A stretch of DNA of 64,000 bases from DSBN01 sp041686355 (GTDB lineage: Bacteria; Spirochaetota; Spirochaetia; DSM-16054; Sediminispirochaetaceae), in contig JAWLDZ010000002.1 in assembly GCA_041686355.1 (NCBI GenBank), forward strand, positions 1 through 64,000, read 5' to 3'. This document shows positions 1-8,928 of the stretch, in pieces. The stretch's first letter is position 1. Each line of letters starts with the position of its first letter. The notes under the pieces are model-generated. The model was not told the DNA's origin, searched no databases, and saw nothing but the letters and a program-made list of their open reading frames with translations. The position numbers were made by a program, and so were the translations under genes.

Positions 1-7
1 GTAAGGT

Positions 8-667
8 TTATTCCCCAGAGTGCTGCATTTCATGCATTTGCACAAACAGTACAGCCAGCCCCTCTGAAAGGTCTTCACGTTTCACAATTACATGTTTGGG
101 TACCTGAATTTCAGCGGGGCTGAAGTTCCAAATTCCATTAATGCCGGAATCAACCAAAGTATCGGTCACCGATTGAGCAGCCGAAACAGGGACAGTAATT
201 ACTGCCAAATGGATGTTCTTGCGTTGCACAATTTTGGAGAGTTCCCGCATGGGGTATACAGGGGTATCGTAGATAAGGGTCCCGTGCTTGCTGGCATCGA
301 TATCGAAGGCAGCCACTATTCTAAGCCCGCGAGTGAGAAAGCCTTCATAGCCCATCAAAGCTGTGCCCAATGAGCCCGCTCCGACCAGAATTGCTGAGGT
401 GTTCTCATGCCACCCGATGAAAGACCTAATTGACTTGATTAGCTCGTTGATGTCGTAGCCAACTTTTGGTTTTCCGACAATTCCAGTAAACGCCATATCT
501 TTACGAATTTGAATAGGTTTAAGATCAAGTTCCTCCGCTATGTCGGTAGCGGATACGGTGTGCTTTCCCTTTATCTGAAAAGATTCAAGAATATTTAGAT
601 ATCGCGGTAATCTCCGTAATGAAGGGAGGGGTATACTGTTCAATTTATGGATTCCTTTCATTTTCAA
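8..667 (-). CDS. rex: Redox-sensing transcriptional repressor Rex
   Basis: Rex is a dimeric repressor that senses the NADH/NAD+ ratio and controls fermentation and respiration genes. The 219 residues match the family length. An N-terminal winged helix (about residues 15-75) contains SATDIAEELDLKPIQIRKD, the recognition-helix region typical of Rex. A Rossmann fold follows with the dinucleotide loop GAGSLG at residues 96-101. The C-terminal segment has the usual domain-swapped helix. Two Met codons (667 and 661) are possible starts; neither has a strong ribosome site. It is divergent from the cysteine desulfidase-like gene and has its own promoter. No clear Rex box is visible beside it. Identity is confident; its regulon is unknown. 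Confidence 0.95.
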   Translation of the reverse strand: MKMKGIHKLNSIPLPSLRRLPRYLNILESFQIKGKHTVSATDIAEELDLKPIQIRKDMAFTGIVGKPKVGYDINELIKSIRSFIGWHENTSAILVGAGSLGTALMGYEGFLTRGLRIVAAFDIDASKHGTLIYDTPVYPMRELSKIVQRKNIHLAVITVPVSAAQSVTDTLVDSGINGIWNFSPAEIQVPKHVIVKREDLSEGLAVLFVQMHEMQHSGE

Positions 668-701
668 TTTATCGATAGAAAAAGTTAGTTATCACTGTTT
701 C

Positions 702-730
702 ATAGTATCAGACCTATCCGCCGTTGACAA
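702..730 (-). promoter_or_regulatory. Sigma-70 promoter of rex
   Basis: On the minus strand TTGTCA (730-725) and TACTAT (707-702) are separated by exactly 17 bases. Transcription would start near 696, giving a leader of about 30 bases before the rex start. The plus-strand TTGACA at 724-729 overlaps the same place and may serve the divergent gene, but no good -10 element follows it at normal spacing. Confidence 0.6.
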
Positions 731-824
731 GTAATTTTATAAGGAGGGTATCTCGCTCCAGTTTTCTATGTTACCATAAAGTTAATAATGTACTACTAAC
801 ACATGGGGAAAGGATAAAAAGAAG

Positions 825-2201
825 ATGTTAACTGCAGATAAAGCACTTGAATTAGTGCGTAGTAATGTATTTGATACTATCGGTTGTACCGAACCTGTGG
901 CAATTGCCTATGCTGCTACCGCAGCTTACCAGCATCTTGGAGGAACAATTGAAAAGGTTGAAGTTTCAATAAGTGTGAATGTTTTTAAGAATGCAATGGC
1001 GGTTGGGATTCCAGGATCTGATAAGAAGGGAATACAGTTTGCGGTGGCCCTAGGCTTGGTAGCCGGTGATTGGAACAAGCAACTACGGTTATTTGAAGGG
1101 GTTAAACCGGAGCATTTGGAGGAGGCGGGTAAACTGGCATCAGCCGATTTTATTCCTGTTTCTTTAGCAGATGTACCCGAAAAAATCTATATTTATACAA
1201 AAGTAAAAACTGAGAAGGGTATTGCTGAAGCAGAGATTGTTGGGGCCCACGATAATCTTACTTCAATTATAGTAAACGGCACCCAGGTCTTTTCGCAGGG
1301 CCATGTAAAAGTCCAAAGGCGGGAAGCAGCAGAGGGTTCTGGGAATGATGATATACAGCAGATAAATGAAAGTCTCGGTTCCTCTGTGGAAGCTGATCCT
1401 GCGGAATTGGAAGGGCTGTCTATGGAAGAGCTGGTAAAGGCCATACAGGCTATTCCAGTGGAAAACCTGGCCTTTCTTACCGGAGCAGTCGATATCAATG
1501 TGGCGGCCGCTGAAATTGGTATTAAAAATGCACCGGGCATGGGACTGGGAGCTGGAATTGAACGCTTGAAGCAGAGAGGTGCAGTCGGAAATTCTCTGGC
1601 AACCAGGGTTGAACAGTACGTAGCTGCCGCCGCCGACAGCCGGATGAGCGGGATGATGGTTCCTATTAAAGGCTGTGGTGGCTCCGGTAACCATGGTATT
1701 GCTTTTTTTCTGGGTACCGGCCTTGCATTCCGAGAGTATGAGCAGGAGATGCAGACAAGCCTAGAACAGACCTTGGCCATGGGATTGTTGCTGGTTAGAT
1801 ACATAAAGGTGTATACCGGTTTACTAACCCCAACCTGCGGGGTTACTGTCAGTGCAGCTCCCGCAATTGCGGCTTCATTGGTATTTGCTATGGGCGGATC
1901 ACCTGCACAAATGACCGCCTCAGTAAAACTTGTGTTGGGAAATATTGCAGGTATTTTGTGTGATGGAGCTAAGCATGGTTGTGCACTCAAGGCGGCTACC
2001 AGTGCCCGCTTTGGAGTGCAAGCGGCCTTTTTAGCCTTAGACGGGGTTACAATTCCGGACAGTGACGGTATTGTGGGTGCGGATCTTCCGGACAGCTTGA
2101 ATTTTCTACGTAAATTACAGAATAAGGGTTTGACAGATGCTGATAAAACCATGCTGGAAATATTGATGGAAAAATCAGAGAGAATAGCGGAATCCCAATA
2201 A
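825..2201 (+). CDS. L-cysteine desulfidase / serine dehydratase alpha-like protein (CyuA, UPF0597 family)
   Basis: Members of this family are [4Fe-4S] enzymes that break L-cysteine into pyruvate, ammonia and sulfide; older annotations call them UPF0597 or YhaM. The 458-residue product has the family hallmarks: Cys21 in IGCTEP, Cys284 in IKGCGGSGNHGI, Cys338 in LLTPTCGVTVSAA, and Cys379 and Cys386 in GILCDGAKHGC. These are likely cluster ligands or active-site residues. The protein is cytosolic. It is monocistronic, divergent from rex and convergent with the ATPase gene. The site AAAGGATAAAAAGAAG precedes the ATG. Substrate (cysteine versus serine) is inferred from family only. Confidence 0.82.
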   Translation: MLTADKALELVRSNVFDTIGCTEPVAIAYAATAAYQHLGGTIEKVEVSISVNVFKNAMAVGIPGSDKKGIQFAVALGLVAGDWNKQLRLFEGVKPEHLEEAGKLASADFIPVSLADVPEKIYIYTKVKTEKGIAEAEIVGAHDNLTSIIVNGTQVFSQGHVKVQRREAAEGSGNDDIQQINESLGSSVEADPAELEGLSMEELVKAIQAIPVENLAFLTGAVDINVAAAEIGIKNAPGMGLGAGIERLKQRGAVGNSLATRVEQYVAAAADSRMSGMMVPIKGCGGSGNHGIAFFLGTGLAFREYEQEMQTSLEQTLAMGLLLVRYIKVYTGLLTPTCGVTVSAAPAIAASLVFAMGGSPAQMTASVKLVLGNIAGILCDGAKHGCALKAATSARFGVQAAFLALDGVTIPDSDGIVGADLPDSLNFLRKLQNKGLTDADKTMLEILMEKSERIAESQ

Positions 2202-2216
2202 TTAATCCAACGAGAA

Positions 2217-3875
2217 TCAGTCGCTTGAAGCAGATGCGGATTCAGTATCGAGTAGTGAATGAGCTGCACGCTGGAAGGCGGCCGAGGCTGGACGGTGCTG
2301 AAAACTCACCAATACCCCTAAACCGCTGTTTACCGCTTCATGGACAAAGTTGCTGGTTAGTCGGGCATAAATGTCATGAGCAAGGCCGGTTTTATTCTTG
2401 GAGTCCGGGGCTTTCAGCAGCAGATGCTGCAGCTCAAAGGTAGATGAAACAACCTGTATTTGGCGAAGGACTAATGGAAACAGGCGTTTTATCAATGACA
2501 GGTACTTTTGACGATAGCTGTCCGAATGATTGATGATGCTGGAAAGCTGGGCATGACGGTCCCGGACCATTCGTCCCTGGGGATCTTCTGTTCTAGGTAC
2601 AAATCGGGTGAGGGTATTAACAATTTTATCCGACTGGAAAAGCTTGTAGAGGGAGAAGTAGAAGAGAAGCAGGGCCGACATATTTTTTAGAGTCCGGTAG
2701 TTCTGTACTTCCTCTTCCAGGAACATTAAGAGCGCGCTTATTTCCCGGTCAAGTGCATGCCCCGGGTCCTGAGCGGAGCTCTGCTGATATGAAAAAGAGC
2801 TCATGCGGTTCTCTTCCACTTCTTCCTTGCTCTCAAGCAGCGTGAGAGTTTTTATAATCTGACGCCGGGTCCGGTTTGCTTGACAGGCTGAGAGGTACTC
2901 CTTTAATTTCTCCTGCTGCTCAGGAGTAAACAATTGAGAGTCTTCCGGAATATTCTGAACACCTTTTGCAGGTGAGAATTGTTCGTGCACCATGGAATGC
3001 AAACTATTTCCAAATTCCACCAATGCGGTATCCGCAGAAAAATCAGAAGGTAAACTCCGAATAAAAGAGTGCAGCAGCTGAGTAAGATAAGGAGATATTT
3101 GAAGGTTTAACGGGATACTTTGCAGCAGTAAATCGTACACTGCTTCAATATTGGACTGTAAGTTGCGGATAAGCTGGAGGATGACTGCCGGTTCTCCCTG
3201 CAGCAGGTCGAGGCTTGGATCTTCAGGTATATAGGCACAGTGGGATAGCTGGAAAGAGCGGGCATCCACCTGCTCTTCTTCAGGCATATTACGATTATAA
3301 TTGCCAATTATATCAGTTGAATTAAACTTTGAGGCGTTAAAAGCGCGGTAACGGTTGTGCCACAAAAAGAACTTATCCCCGTTTGTATATTTTTGGGCGT
3401 AGCGCAGGTAGGTAACCGCAGCGATATGAGATGAAGGCTGAGGGTTTGTTACAAGCACCACTTTATCTGCCAGGCTAAGATACTGAAGATTTTCTGATTC
3501 GTCGGCTCCCGCCGGCAAGTCCATTACTACCAAATCATAATCAGTTTGAATCTGCTTTAGGTAACTCTCTTTTAGCGCAGTATACAGCTCCTCTACCGCT
3601 GTTTTTCCCAACTTTGAGGCGGGAAAAAGGAGGTCTAGACTATCAAAAACCGTGATGCAGAAATCGGAATAGGGCAGATCGACAGACACGGTGCTAGGCA
3701 GGCTGTCCAGCCGGCTGCGAGCTATTGAGAGCACTTCGGCAATATCTGATAGGGGATCAAGGTCAATTAGAGCCACTTTCTGCTGTTTGCGAGCAGCATA
3801 CAGGGCTAAGTTTGTGGCGGTGGTAGTTTTTCCAACGCCTCCCTTGCCAGAGGCAATTGCAATTGTCATGGACAT
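2217..3875 (-). CDS. ParA/MinD-like P-loop ATPase with long C-terminal extension
   Basis: The N-terminal 250 residues are a deviant-Walker ATPase of the ParA/MinD superfamily. KGGVGKTT lies at residues 11-18, and a Walker A'/B region with DLVVMDLPAGADES comes later. Such ATPases position chromosomes, flagella or protein clusters. The remaining 300 residues are mostly helical and charged and do not resemble MinD or FlhG tails I know. The total of 552 residues is about twice the usual size. There is no ParB partner next door. It stands alone, convergent with the desulfidase gene and divergent from the cyclase gene. No strong Shine-Dalgarno site precedes the start. The cargo is unknown. Confidence 0.75.
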   Translation of the reverse strand: MSMTIAIASGKGGVGKTTTATNLALYAARKQQKVALIDLDPLSDIAEVLSIARSRLDSLPSTVSVDLPYSDFCITVFDSLDLLFPASKLGKTAVEELYTALKESYLKQIQTDYDLVVMDLPAGADESENLQYLSLADKVVLVTNPQPSSHIAAVTYLRYAQKYTNGDKFFLWHNRYRAFNASKFNSTDIIGNYNRNMPEEEQVDARSFQLSHCAYIPEDPSLDLLQGEPAVILQLIRNLQSNIEAVYDLLLQSIPLNLQISPYLTQLLHSFIRSLPSDFSADTALVEFGNSLHSMVHEQFSPAKGVQNIPEDSQLFTPEQQEKLKEYLSACQANRTRRQIIKTLTLLESKEEVEENRMSSFSYQQSSAQDPGHALDREISALLMFLEEEVQNYRTLKNMSALLLFYFSLYKLFQSDKIVNTLTRFVPRTEDPQGRMVRDRHAQLSSIINHSDSYRQKYLSLIKRLFPLVLRQIQVVSSTFELQHLLLKAPDSKNKTGLAHDIYARLTSNFVHEAVNSGLGVLVSFQHRPASAAFQRAAHSLLDTESASASSD

Positions 3876-3913
3876 ACTACTTATGTAGCATAATTTTGCA
3901 GATCTGTACAGTA

Positions 3914-3934
3914 AATGTATCTGTAATGTATCTG
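3914..3934. repeat. Short tandem repeat in the ATPase/cyclase intergenic region
   Basis: AATGTATCTG occurs twice in close tandem between the divergent ATPase and cyclase genes. It could be a regulator site or chance in AT-rich DNA. Apart from this I see no convincing promoter in the 180-base gap. Confidence 0.35.
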
Positions 3935-4055
3935 CTCTGAAGAGACTGAGAGAGGCACTGAAAAATCAGAATTCAGCTCGACACGACGGGAAAACTGTAA
4001 TAAGCTTTTCTTGTGTGTTATATTACACTAACAGAGTTTGATTGGAGTGTTGTGA

Positions 4056-5771
4056 ATGCAGTTAGATGAAGCTACCCTGCGGAATCAGTTACCCTTAGAC
4101 AGTATTTATACCCATGGACTTGAGATTGCCGAAGTATACCAGAATGCGCCGGAGTATGTGGCGTTGTACCTCCGTGAGTTGTTGCGAAACAATGGATTAC
4201 TGAACGCTGAGGATAGTCGGGTTGATGAGCTGCGAAAAATCATCAAGGATAATCAATTTCGAGTTGATAAGGGCGAGCAAACCGAGGAGCTGCAGCGAAT
4301 TCGGGATTTTGTGGAGGAGCGGGATGCTGCTTTAGAGCTGCAGCGTGCCTCGGAGGAGATCAGTTTTCGAAAACGAATTGAGGAATACTACCTGCCGAAG
4401 CAGCTGGTCAACGCTATTTTGGAAAAGGGCGAAATACCTACAAGCACAGCCGAACAGTTTGTTGGAATTGGCTTTATCGACATTGCCGATTACACCTTCC
4501 TGTCAAAATTTCTCAGTCCAAACGAAAACCAAACTGTTTTAAATGGTTTGTATGCAGCTTTTGATTTTGTGCTGAATCGCCACGGAGGATATCTGAATAA
4601 AATTGAAGGCGATAGCCTTATGTTCCATTTCGGCGGGACCCTAGACCCCAATGTACACGATTTAGATCGTGAACAACAGGAGCGCTACATTGCGCGAGAG
4701 CTATTCTATACCTGTGTGGAGATGCAAAGGGTCGCCTTTTTGTTCAATCAAGCCAACGACCGTTTCCTTTATAACGAAGAACCGGGGACGAGAACTTCGA
4801 TAACTAGGGCCTTTGAAATTATAAGAACCCTGCGTACCAGTAATGAACTCTCCCCGTCAATCAACGCATTCTTCCAGATTAGGGTAAGAATCGGGGCGAA
4901 CATCGGAGAGGTGACGGTAGGTAATTTTGGTCCGGAAGGTGCGAAACAGTGGGATGTAATCGGAGTTCCGGTAATTAAAGCCAAACGGATGGAGTCGACC
5001 GCTCCGGTGGGTGGGTTTCGAATATCCGAGGGGTTTTATAATGTTCTTAAGCAAAACGGAACTGTTGACGAGTACTACAAACGCTTCAAACGGGAGGCTG
5101 AGGCCCTATTCGGAAGCTTCAAGCATATCACCATGGACGAGCTTTTTAAATTTGGAAAAGTTACCCTGAAGGATAAACATAATGCCATGTTTAATACCTA
5201 CAGTGTGCAGGTTAACCCCGGCCTTCCTGAAGCTATCATGAACCAGGTCGACTTATTAATAAATAAGGGAAAAGAGGGAGCCCAGCGTATACTCGATATG
5301 CTCAAGTACTATCGGGGCAACCGTTTTGTGATCAACGGGCTTGAGTCTGTTTTTGCTCGCCGCGGTATATATATCCGCAAACATGAGATTTTAAACACGG
5401 TTCTTCCCAGCTTGTATAAGCGGATTTTAAGCGAACACAACGGTGACAGCGAGGCAGCCAATAAGGCTATTTTTAACGACTACAGCATTTACAATCTGTT
5501 TGAGCTGCTCGGAAGAGTGCAGGATACCGTCAAGGTTGACCAGCTGCCGGAGCGCCCCGATTTTGATTTTAACAGCTACGATCAGCATATGGACAGCATC
5601 CAGGAATGGATGGAGTATGAGAATACATATCGCGAAAAACGGGTTTATCAACGGACCTATTTTTATAACTTCATATTTCCAATGGTGTTTTATTCGATTC
5701 AGGCATGTATTTTCGAATTCCAACAGCAGGCTGCCGAATTGACAGAGCTCAGCGAGGCCGATGTCTCGTAA
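4056..5771 (+). CDS. Class III adenylate/guanylate cyclase-domain protein
   Basis: Residues 1-120 form a charged helical region with possible coiled coil. The class III cyclase homology domain runs from about 135 to 315. Asp142 or Asp145 in FIDIADYT and Asp186 in KIEGDS are the expected metal ligands; Lys182 fits the substrate-binding Lys. In QWDVIGVPVIKAKRME, Asp300 and Arg311 are kept, but the transition-state Asn expected at 307 is Ile. Activity may therefore be low or altered. The C-terminal 250 residues are helical and unassigned. There are no membrane segments, so it is probably cytosolic. Its 3' end overlaps the convergent trmJ by 23 bases. Confidence 0.8.
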   Translation: MQLDEATLRNQLPLDSIYTHGLEIAEVYQNAPEYVALYLRELLRNNGLLNAEDSRVDELRKIIKDNQFRVDKGEQTEELQRIRDFVEERDAALELQRASEEISFRKRIEEYYLPKQLVNAILEKGEIPTSTAEQFVGIGFIDIADYTFLSKFLSPNENQTVLNGLYAAFDFVLNRHGGYLNKIEGDSLMFHFGGTLDPNVHDLDREQQERYIARELFYTCVEMQRVAFLFNQANDRFLYNEEPGTRTSITRAFEIIRTLRTSNELSPSINAFFQIRVRIGANIGEVTVGNFGPEGAKQWDVIGVPVIKAKRMESTAPVGGFRISEGFYNVLKQNGTVDEYYKRFKREAEALFGSFKHITMDELFKFGKVTLKDKHNAMFNTYSVQVNPGLPEAIMNQVDLLINKGKEGAQRILDMLKYYRGNRFVINGLESVFARRGIYIRKHEILNTVLPSLYKRILSEHNGDSEAANKAIFNDYSIYNLFELLGRVQDTVKVDQLPERPDFDFNSYDQHMDSIQEWMEYENTYREKRVYQRTYFYNFIFPMVFYSIQACIFEFQQQAAELTELSEADVS

Positions 5772-6489
5772 GCCCGGCCATTTTACGGAACATTTTAATT
5801 ACACGGGCCGCCTCACTTTCCGATAAACCCGAACGGCTGAATATGTCTTTGAAAAATCTTCCTACCTCTTCCTTTTCATTCTGCTTAAAAAAGCCAATCT
5901 CATCAAAAGAATCGGTGACTATCCGACTCAGCTCTGACAGCCGCTGTTGATCAATAGGATGAAACCTCTGCATCGGCGGACGGTATTCACGGGAGAGGGT
6001 ATAGGTGATAATCTGCACCGCATGGGAAAGATTTAGAGAGGGAAAATGTTCAGATGATGGGATGTGTACCGCAACATTGCAATAGGACAGCTCTTTATCG
6101 GTTAGTCCATCGGATTCACGCCCAAAGACCAGTGAGACGGTACCTGATTCCATATGTGAAATGTGCTCCGCCAGCTGTTCCGGGAGCAGAGAAAAATATT
6201 TTCGGTATTTGCCGCGGCGTCGGGTAATACCGGCAGCGAGTACGTTGTCTGCCAAGGCTTCAAGCAGGTTAGGTACGAATACTGCCTTATCAAACAGCTC
6301 CTGAGCGCGCAGGCCAAAAGTTCTTACCTGATCGAGGTTGAAATAATCCGGAGTCCGTCCTACAATCACCAGCCGTGAAAAACCCATAGTTTTCATGGCA
6401 CGACAGACAGCTCCGACATTGCCGGAAGTTTCCGGTTCTACCAATACTATTTGAAAGCGGTCTAAATCCATTTCCATTTTTCTTGACAT
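5749..6489 (-). CDS. trmJ: tRNA (cytidine/uridine-2'-O-)-methyltransferase, TrmJ-like (SpoU family)
   Basis: SPOUT-class methyltransferases of this group methylate the ribose at position 32 of tRNA with S-adenosylmethionine. The 246-residue product opens with the motif VLVEPETSGNVGAVCRAMKT, then has the TrmJ-typical VFGRESDGLTDKEL and a C-terminal IPSSEHFPSLNLSHAVQI, which form the SAM-binding trefoil knot. The C-terminal 75 residues are a helical extension as in TrmJ. The start at 6489 has an AGAGAGAAG stretch just upstream; later Met codons (6477, 6471) are possible. It is divergent from the XRE regulator and its first codon overlaps that gene's -35 element. Confidence 0.88.
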   Translation of the reverse strand: MSRKMEMDLDRFQIVLVEPETSGNVGAVCRAMKTMGFSRLVIVGRTPDYFNLDQVRTFGLRAQELFDKAVFVPNLLEALADNVLAAGITRRRGKYRKYFSLLPEQLAEHISHMESGTVSLVFGRESDGLTDKELSYCNVAVHIPSSEHFPSLNLSHAVQIITYTLSREYRPPMQRFHPIDQQRLSELSRIVTDSFDEIGFFKQNEKEEVGRFFKDIFSRSGLSESEAARVIKMFRKMAGLTRHRPR

Positions 6490-6512
6490 TACTTCTCTCT
6501 AAAGGGTACAAT
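6483..6512 (+). promoter_or_regulatory. Sigma-70 promoter of the XRE-cupin regulator
   Basis: TTGACA (6483-6488) and TACAAT (6507-6512) are separated by 18 bases, a near-consensus promoter. The -10 element covers the ATG at 6511, so that codon cannot be in the mRNA and a downstream start must be used. Confidence 0.7.
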
Positions 6513-6555
6513 GTTTAAGGTTGTTTATTATATTGAACGAGATTGTACCTGTCAA

Positions 6556-7158
6556 ATGGATGGAAGCGTAAAATACAGAAGCGATAAGATTGAACGGGCG
6601 CCGTTTCAGATTGGGCGCAATATTCAAGAAATCCGGCGAAAGCTCAACATGACCCTCGGCCACCTCTCGGCTCGAAGTGGAGTTTCAAAGGCAATGCTCT
6701 CACAGATCGAAACTGATAAGGTTAACCCTACGGTTGTTACTCTGTGGAAAATTGCCAATGGACTGAATGTCGATATTGATGTGCTGCTAAAGGGCAGTGA
6801 TGATATCGAAAAAAAGTTCAATGTCAGCCGAAAAGATGATATCACCACTATTGACGCAGAGGAGGGGAGGGTTCACATCCGGGTACTCTCACCATTCTCC
6901 ATGGTTGAAGACCTCGAAATGTACATGCTTACTATTGACAGCGGCGGAAAGCTTGAATCTGAACCACATTTTCCGCAGACCGAGGAGTTTTTAAGTATTA
7001 TAGAGGGAACCGTCGAAGTACACGCAGGGGCGAACAGTACTGAAATTACTACCGGAGATTTTATCAATTACCATTGTGATGTAGACCATGCAATCTATAA
7101 TAAGTCTGATGAACCTGCAGTTCTGCATATGATTGTTCGATTTAATAAACAAGGTTAG
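6556..7158 (+). CDS. XRE-family transcriptional regulator with C-terminal cupin domain
   Basis: About residues 17-72 of the 200-residue product form a lambda-repressor-like helix-turn-helix (GRNIQEIRRKLNMTLGHLS followed by SGVSKAMLSQIE). Residues 105-198 form a cupin barrel with PHFPQTEEFLSIIEG and HCDVDHAIYN, which usually binds a small effector. An upstream in-frame ATG at 6511 lies inside a strong promoter, so I chose the Met at 6556; it has no obvious Shine-Dalgarno site. It is convergent with the fatty-acid block and ends in a good terminator. Effector and targets are unknown; control of the nearby fab genes is conceivable but unproven. Confidence 0.85.
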   Translation: MDGSVKYRSDKIERAPFQIGRNIQEIRRKLNMTLGHLSARSGVSKAMLSQIETDKVNPTVVTLWKIANGLNVDIDVLLKGSDDIEKKFNVSRKDDITTIDAEEGRVHIRVLSPFSMVEDLEMYMLTIDSGGKLESEPHFPQTEEFLSIIEGTVEVHAGANSTEITTGDFINYHCDVDHAIYNKSDEPAVLHMIVRFNKQG

Positions 7159-7186
7159 TTACATTTTAGTTAACAGGTTAAAAAAC

Positions 7187-7223
7187 AGGGTCGTCTGAAA
7201 GTACCTCAGGCAACCCTTTTTTT
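7187..7223 (+). terminator. Rho-independent terminator of the XRE regulator
   Basis: GGGT and ACCC close a stem with an inner TCTGA/TCAGG helix, followed by seven T residues on the plus strand. Confidence 0.75.
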
Positions 7224-7232
7224 GCAGTACTA

Positions 7233-8489
7233 TTAGTCTTCGGCGGGCGGAGGGACATCTAAAAAGCTCACTTCTGCCTCATAGTTGACTTCTGGAACCC
7301 GAAAACCATGAATACGGAGGAAATCGCTGCGGAAACCTTCCATATCGCCAAGGCTGTCAAGGTTCTCTTCAGTTACCCTTTCCCAACGTTGTTCAACTTC
7401 CTGCTGAATTTCCGGTTTCATTTCAAAATCGTCAAGCCGAATGCGGCCTTCCGTGTCGGTCGGTACCTCCGATCCGCTGTACAGGCGCCTGTGATAGAGA
7501 CGAACAATCTGCTCGATGCAGCCCTCATGCAGCCCGCGGCTTTTCATAACCGAAAACAGTAAGGAGATATAAAGGGGCACCGCCGGAATCACTGCACTGG
7601 CACGGGTAACAACCGCTTTATTGATCGAGACATACGCAGCCCCTTTGACACTCTCGAGTTGCGAGTTTAGATGATGGGCGGTTTTCTCTAGGTGTTCCTT
7701 CGCTCTTCCGATAGTACCGGAACGGTAGATCGGATGGGTAATTTCAGGACCGATGTAGGAGTAGGCGACAGTTTGAAAGCCCTGGCCTACCAGATCATTC
7801 TGCTGCAGGTAGTTCACCCACAGCTGCCAATCCTCTCCGCCCATAACCTTTACCGTGGAGTCGATCTCTGACTGGGTGGCCGGCTCTAGGCTCACCTCTG
7901 AAATTGCACCAGTCATAAAATCAACCGAACGGGTAGTGTAGGTTTTGTCGAGAGGCTTAAGTGCCGAACGGTACAACTCTCCGGTATCAGGATCGGGTCG
8001 AACTCCCGAGGCCAGGCTGTATACCAACAGGTCAACCTTTCTGCCCCTTTCTTTCAGCAGTGAGCCGATTTTCTCACGGGTCTCGTGGGAAAAGGCATCG
8101 GCATTATAACTGAAAGAGGCAAGCCCCTCTTTTTCAGCCAGTTTGTCAAAGGCGCGGGTGTTGTACCATCCGGCGGTTGCCGGTCGTTTATCGCCGGGTT
8201 CCCTCTCGAAGGATACACTGATGGTCTCCGCACCATAGCCGAAGGCGCCCACTATTCTAGAGGCTAATCCGTATCCGGTAGAACCGCCGATAACCAGTAC
8301 TGTTTTTGGTCCCTGGTTGCTGTGCCGGCCGGTTTTTTCAGCCTGGGCTGTCGGCGGCGCCGTATCGGGAGCCGGATGAGCGGAAAAATCAATCTTTTCA
8401 ATGAAGTCTTTCTGAAGCTGCACCTCGCGCGCGCAGCCGACCGGATGGGCGTTCATACAGATGCCGCCGCGAATTTTTGGTGATATCAT
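7233..8489 (-). CDS. fabV: NADH-dependent trans-2-enoyl-ACP/CoA reductase FabV
   Basis: FabV performs the last reduction in each round of type II fatty acid synthesis and resists triclosan. At 418 residues it has the family size. The dinucleotide loop VIGGSTGYGLASR lies near residue 66, and the active-site Tyr-X8-Lys motif appears as YRSGTIGRAK. The N-terminal MISPKIRGGICMNAHPVGC is the usual FabV opening. It is the last gene of the minus-strand fab operon, 13 bases after fabZ. No FabI, FabK or FabL is visible here, so FabV is the only enoyl reductase in the window. A related role as trans-2-enoyl-CoA reductase is possible. Confidence 0.93.
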   Translation of the reverse strand: MISPKIRGGICMNAHPVGCAREVQLQKDFIEKIDFSAHPAPDTAPPTAQAEKTGRHSNQGPKTVLVIGGSTGYGLASRIVGAFGYGAETISVSFEREPGDKRPATAGWYNTRAFDKLAEKEGLASFSYNADAFSHETREKIGSLLKERGRKVDLLVYSLASGVRPDPDTGELYRSALKPLDKTYTTRSVDFMTGAISEVSLEPATQSEIDSTVKVMGGEDWQLWVNYLQQNDLVGQGFQTVAYSYIGPEITHPIYRSGTIGRAKEHLEKTAHHLNSQLESVKGAAYVSINKAVVTRASAVIPAVPLYISLLFSVMKSRGLHEGCIEQIVRLYHRRLYSGSEVPTDTEGRIRLDDFEMKPEIQQEVEQRWERVTEENLDSLGDMEGFRSDFLRIHGFRVPEVNYEAEVSFLDVPPPAED

Positions 8490-8502
8490 TAATACCTTCC
8501 TT

Positions 8503-8928
8503 CTACTTTTGTTGTGATGTATCTACCAGACAAAGCCATTCGGCTTCGGCGGCAAGTTCTTCTCCTACAAAGGCCTTTCCCTTCTGCTTAAGGGTTCTGG
8601 AGGTGACTCTGAGGTTTTCTATTTCAAAACGAACTTCTTCGTTTGGTTTTACCTGGCGCCGAAACTTTGCCTTTTCCACGGTAGCCAGAAAAAAAAGGGC
8701 TTCCCCAAGGGTCCCCTGGGCATTTACTCCGGCTCCGCCGCACTGGGCCATTGATTCTATCAGCAGCACACCGGGAACAACCGGGTATCCGGGAAAATGG
8801 CCCGCAAAAAAGACCATCTCTTCGCTGAACAGCTTTTTTCCCACAATTCGTTCGTCGTTGTACGATTCAAGTGAATCTACCAGCAGAAAAGGCTCACGAT
8901 GGGGAATATACTTCTCTATTTCGCTCAT
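8503..8928 (-). CDS. fabZ: 3-hydroxyacyl-[ACP] dehydratase FabZ
   Basis: FabZ removes water from 3-hydroxyacyl-ACP. The 141-residue hot-dog fold protein has the substrate loop HREPFLLVDSLES near the start and the active-site motif GHFPGYPVVPGVLLIESMAQ, which supplies catalytic His and Glu. The length is typical. Its start overlaps the end of fabF by 4 bases, so the two are probably translationally coupled. FabV follows. It could be a FabA-like isomerase only by context, and nothing suggests that. Confidence 0.93.
   Translation of the reverse strand: MSEIEKYIPHREPFLLVDSLESYNDERIVGKKLFSEEMVFFAGHFPGYPVVPGVLLIESMAQCGGAGVNAQGTLGEALFFLATVEKAKFRRQVKPNEEVRFEIENLRVTSRTLKQKGKAFVGEELAAEAEWLCLVDTSQQK

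Noticed and set aside
668..824. A Rex operator between rex and the desulfidase-like gene
   Set aside because: No TTGTGA/TCACAA type inverted repeat is present.
1193..2269. Long minus-strand open frame antisense to the desulfidase-like gene
   Set aside because: It mirrors codon bias of the real gene, lacks family motifs and has no ribosome site.
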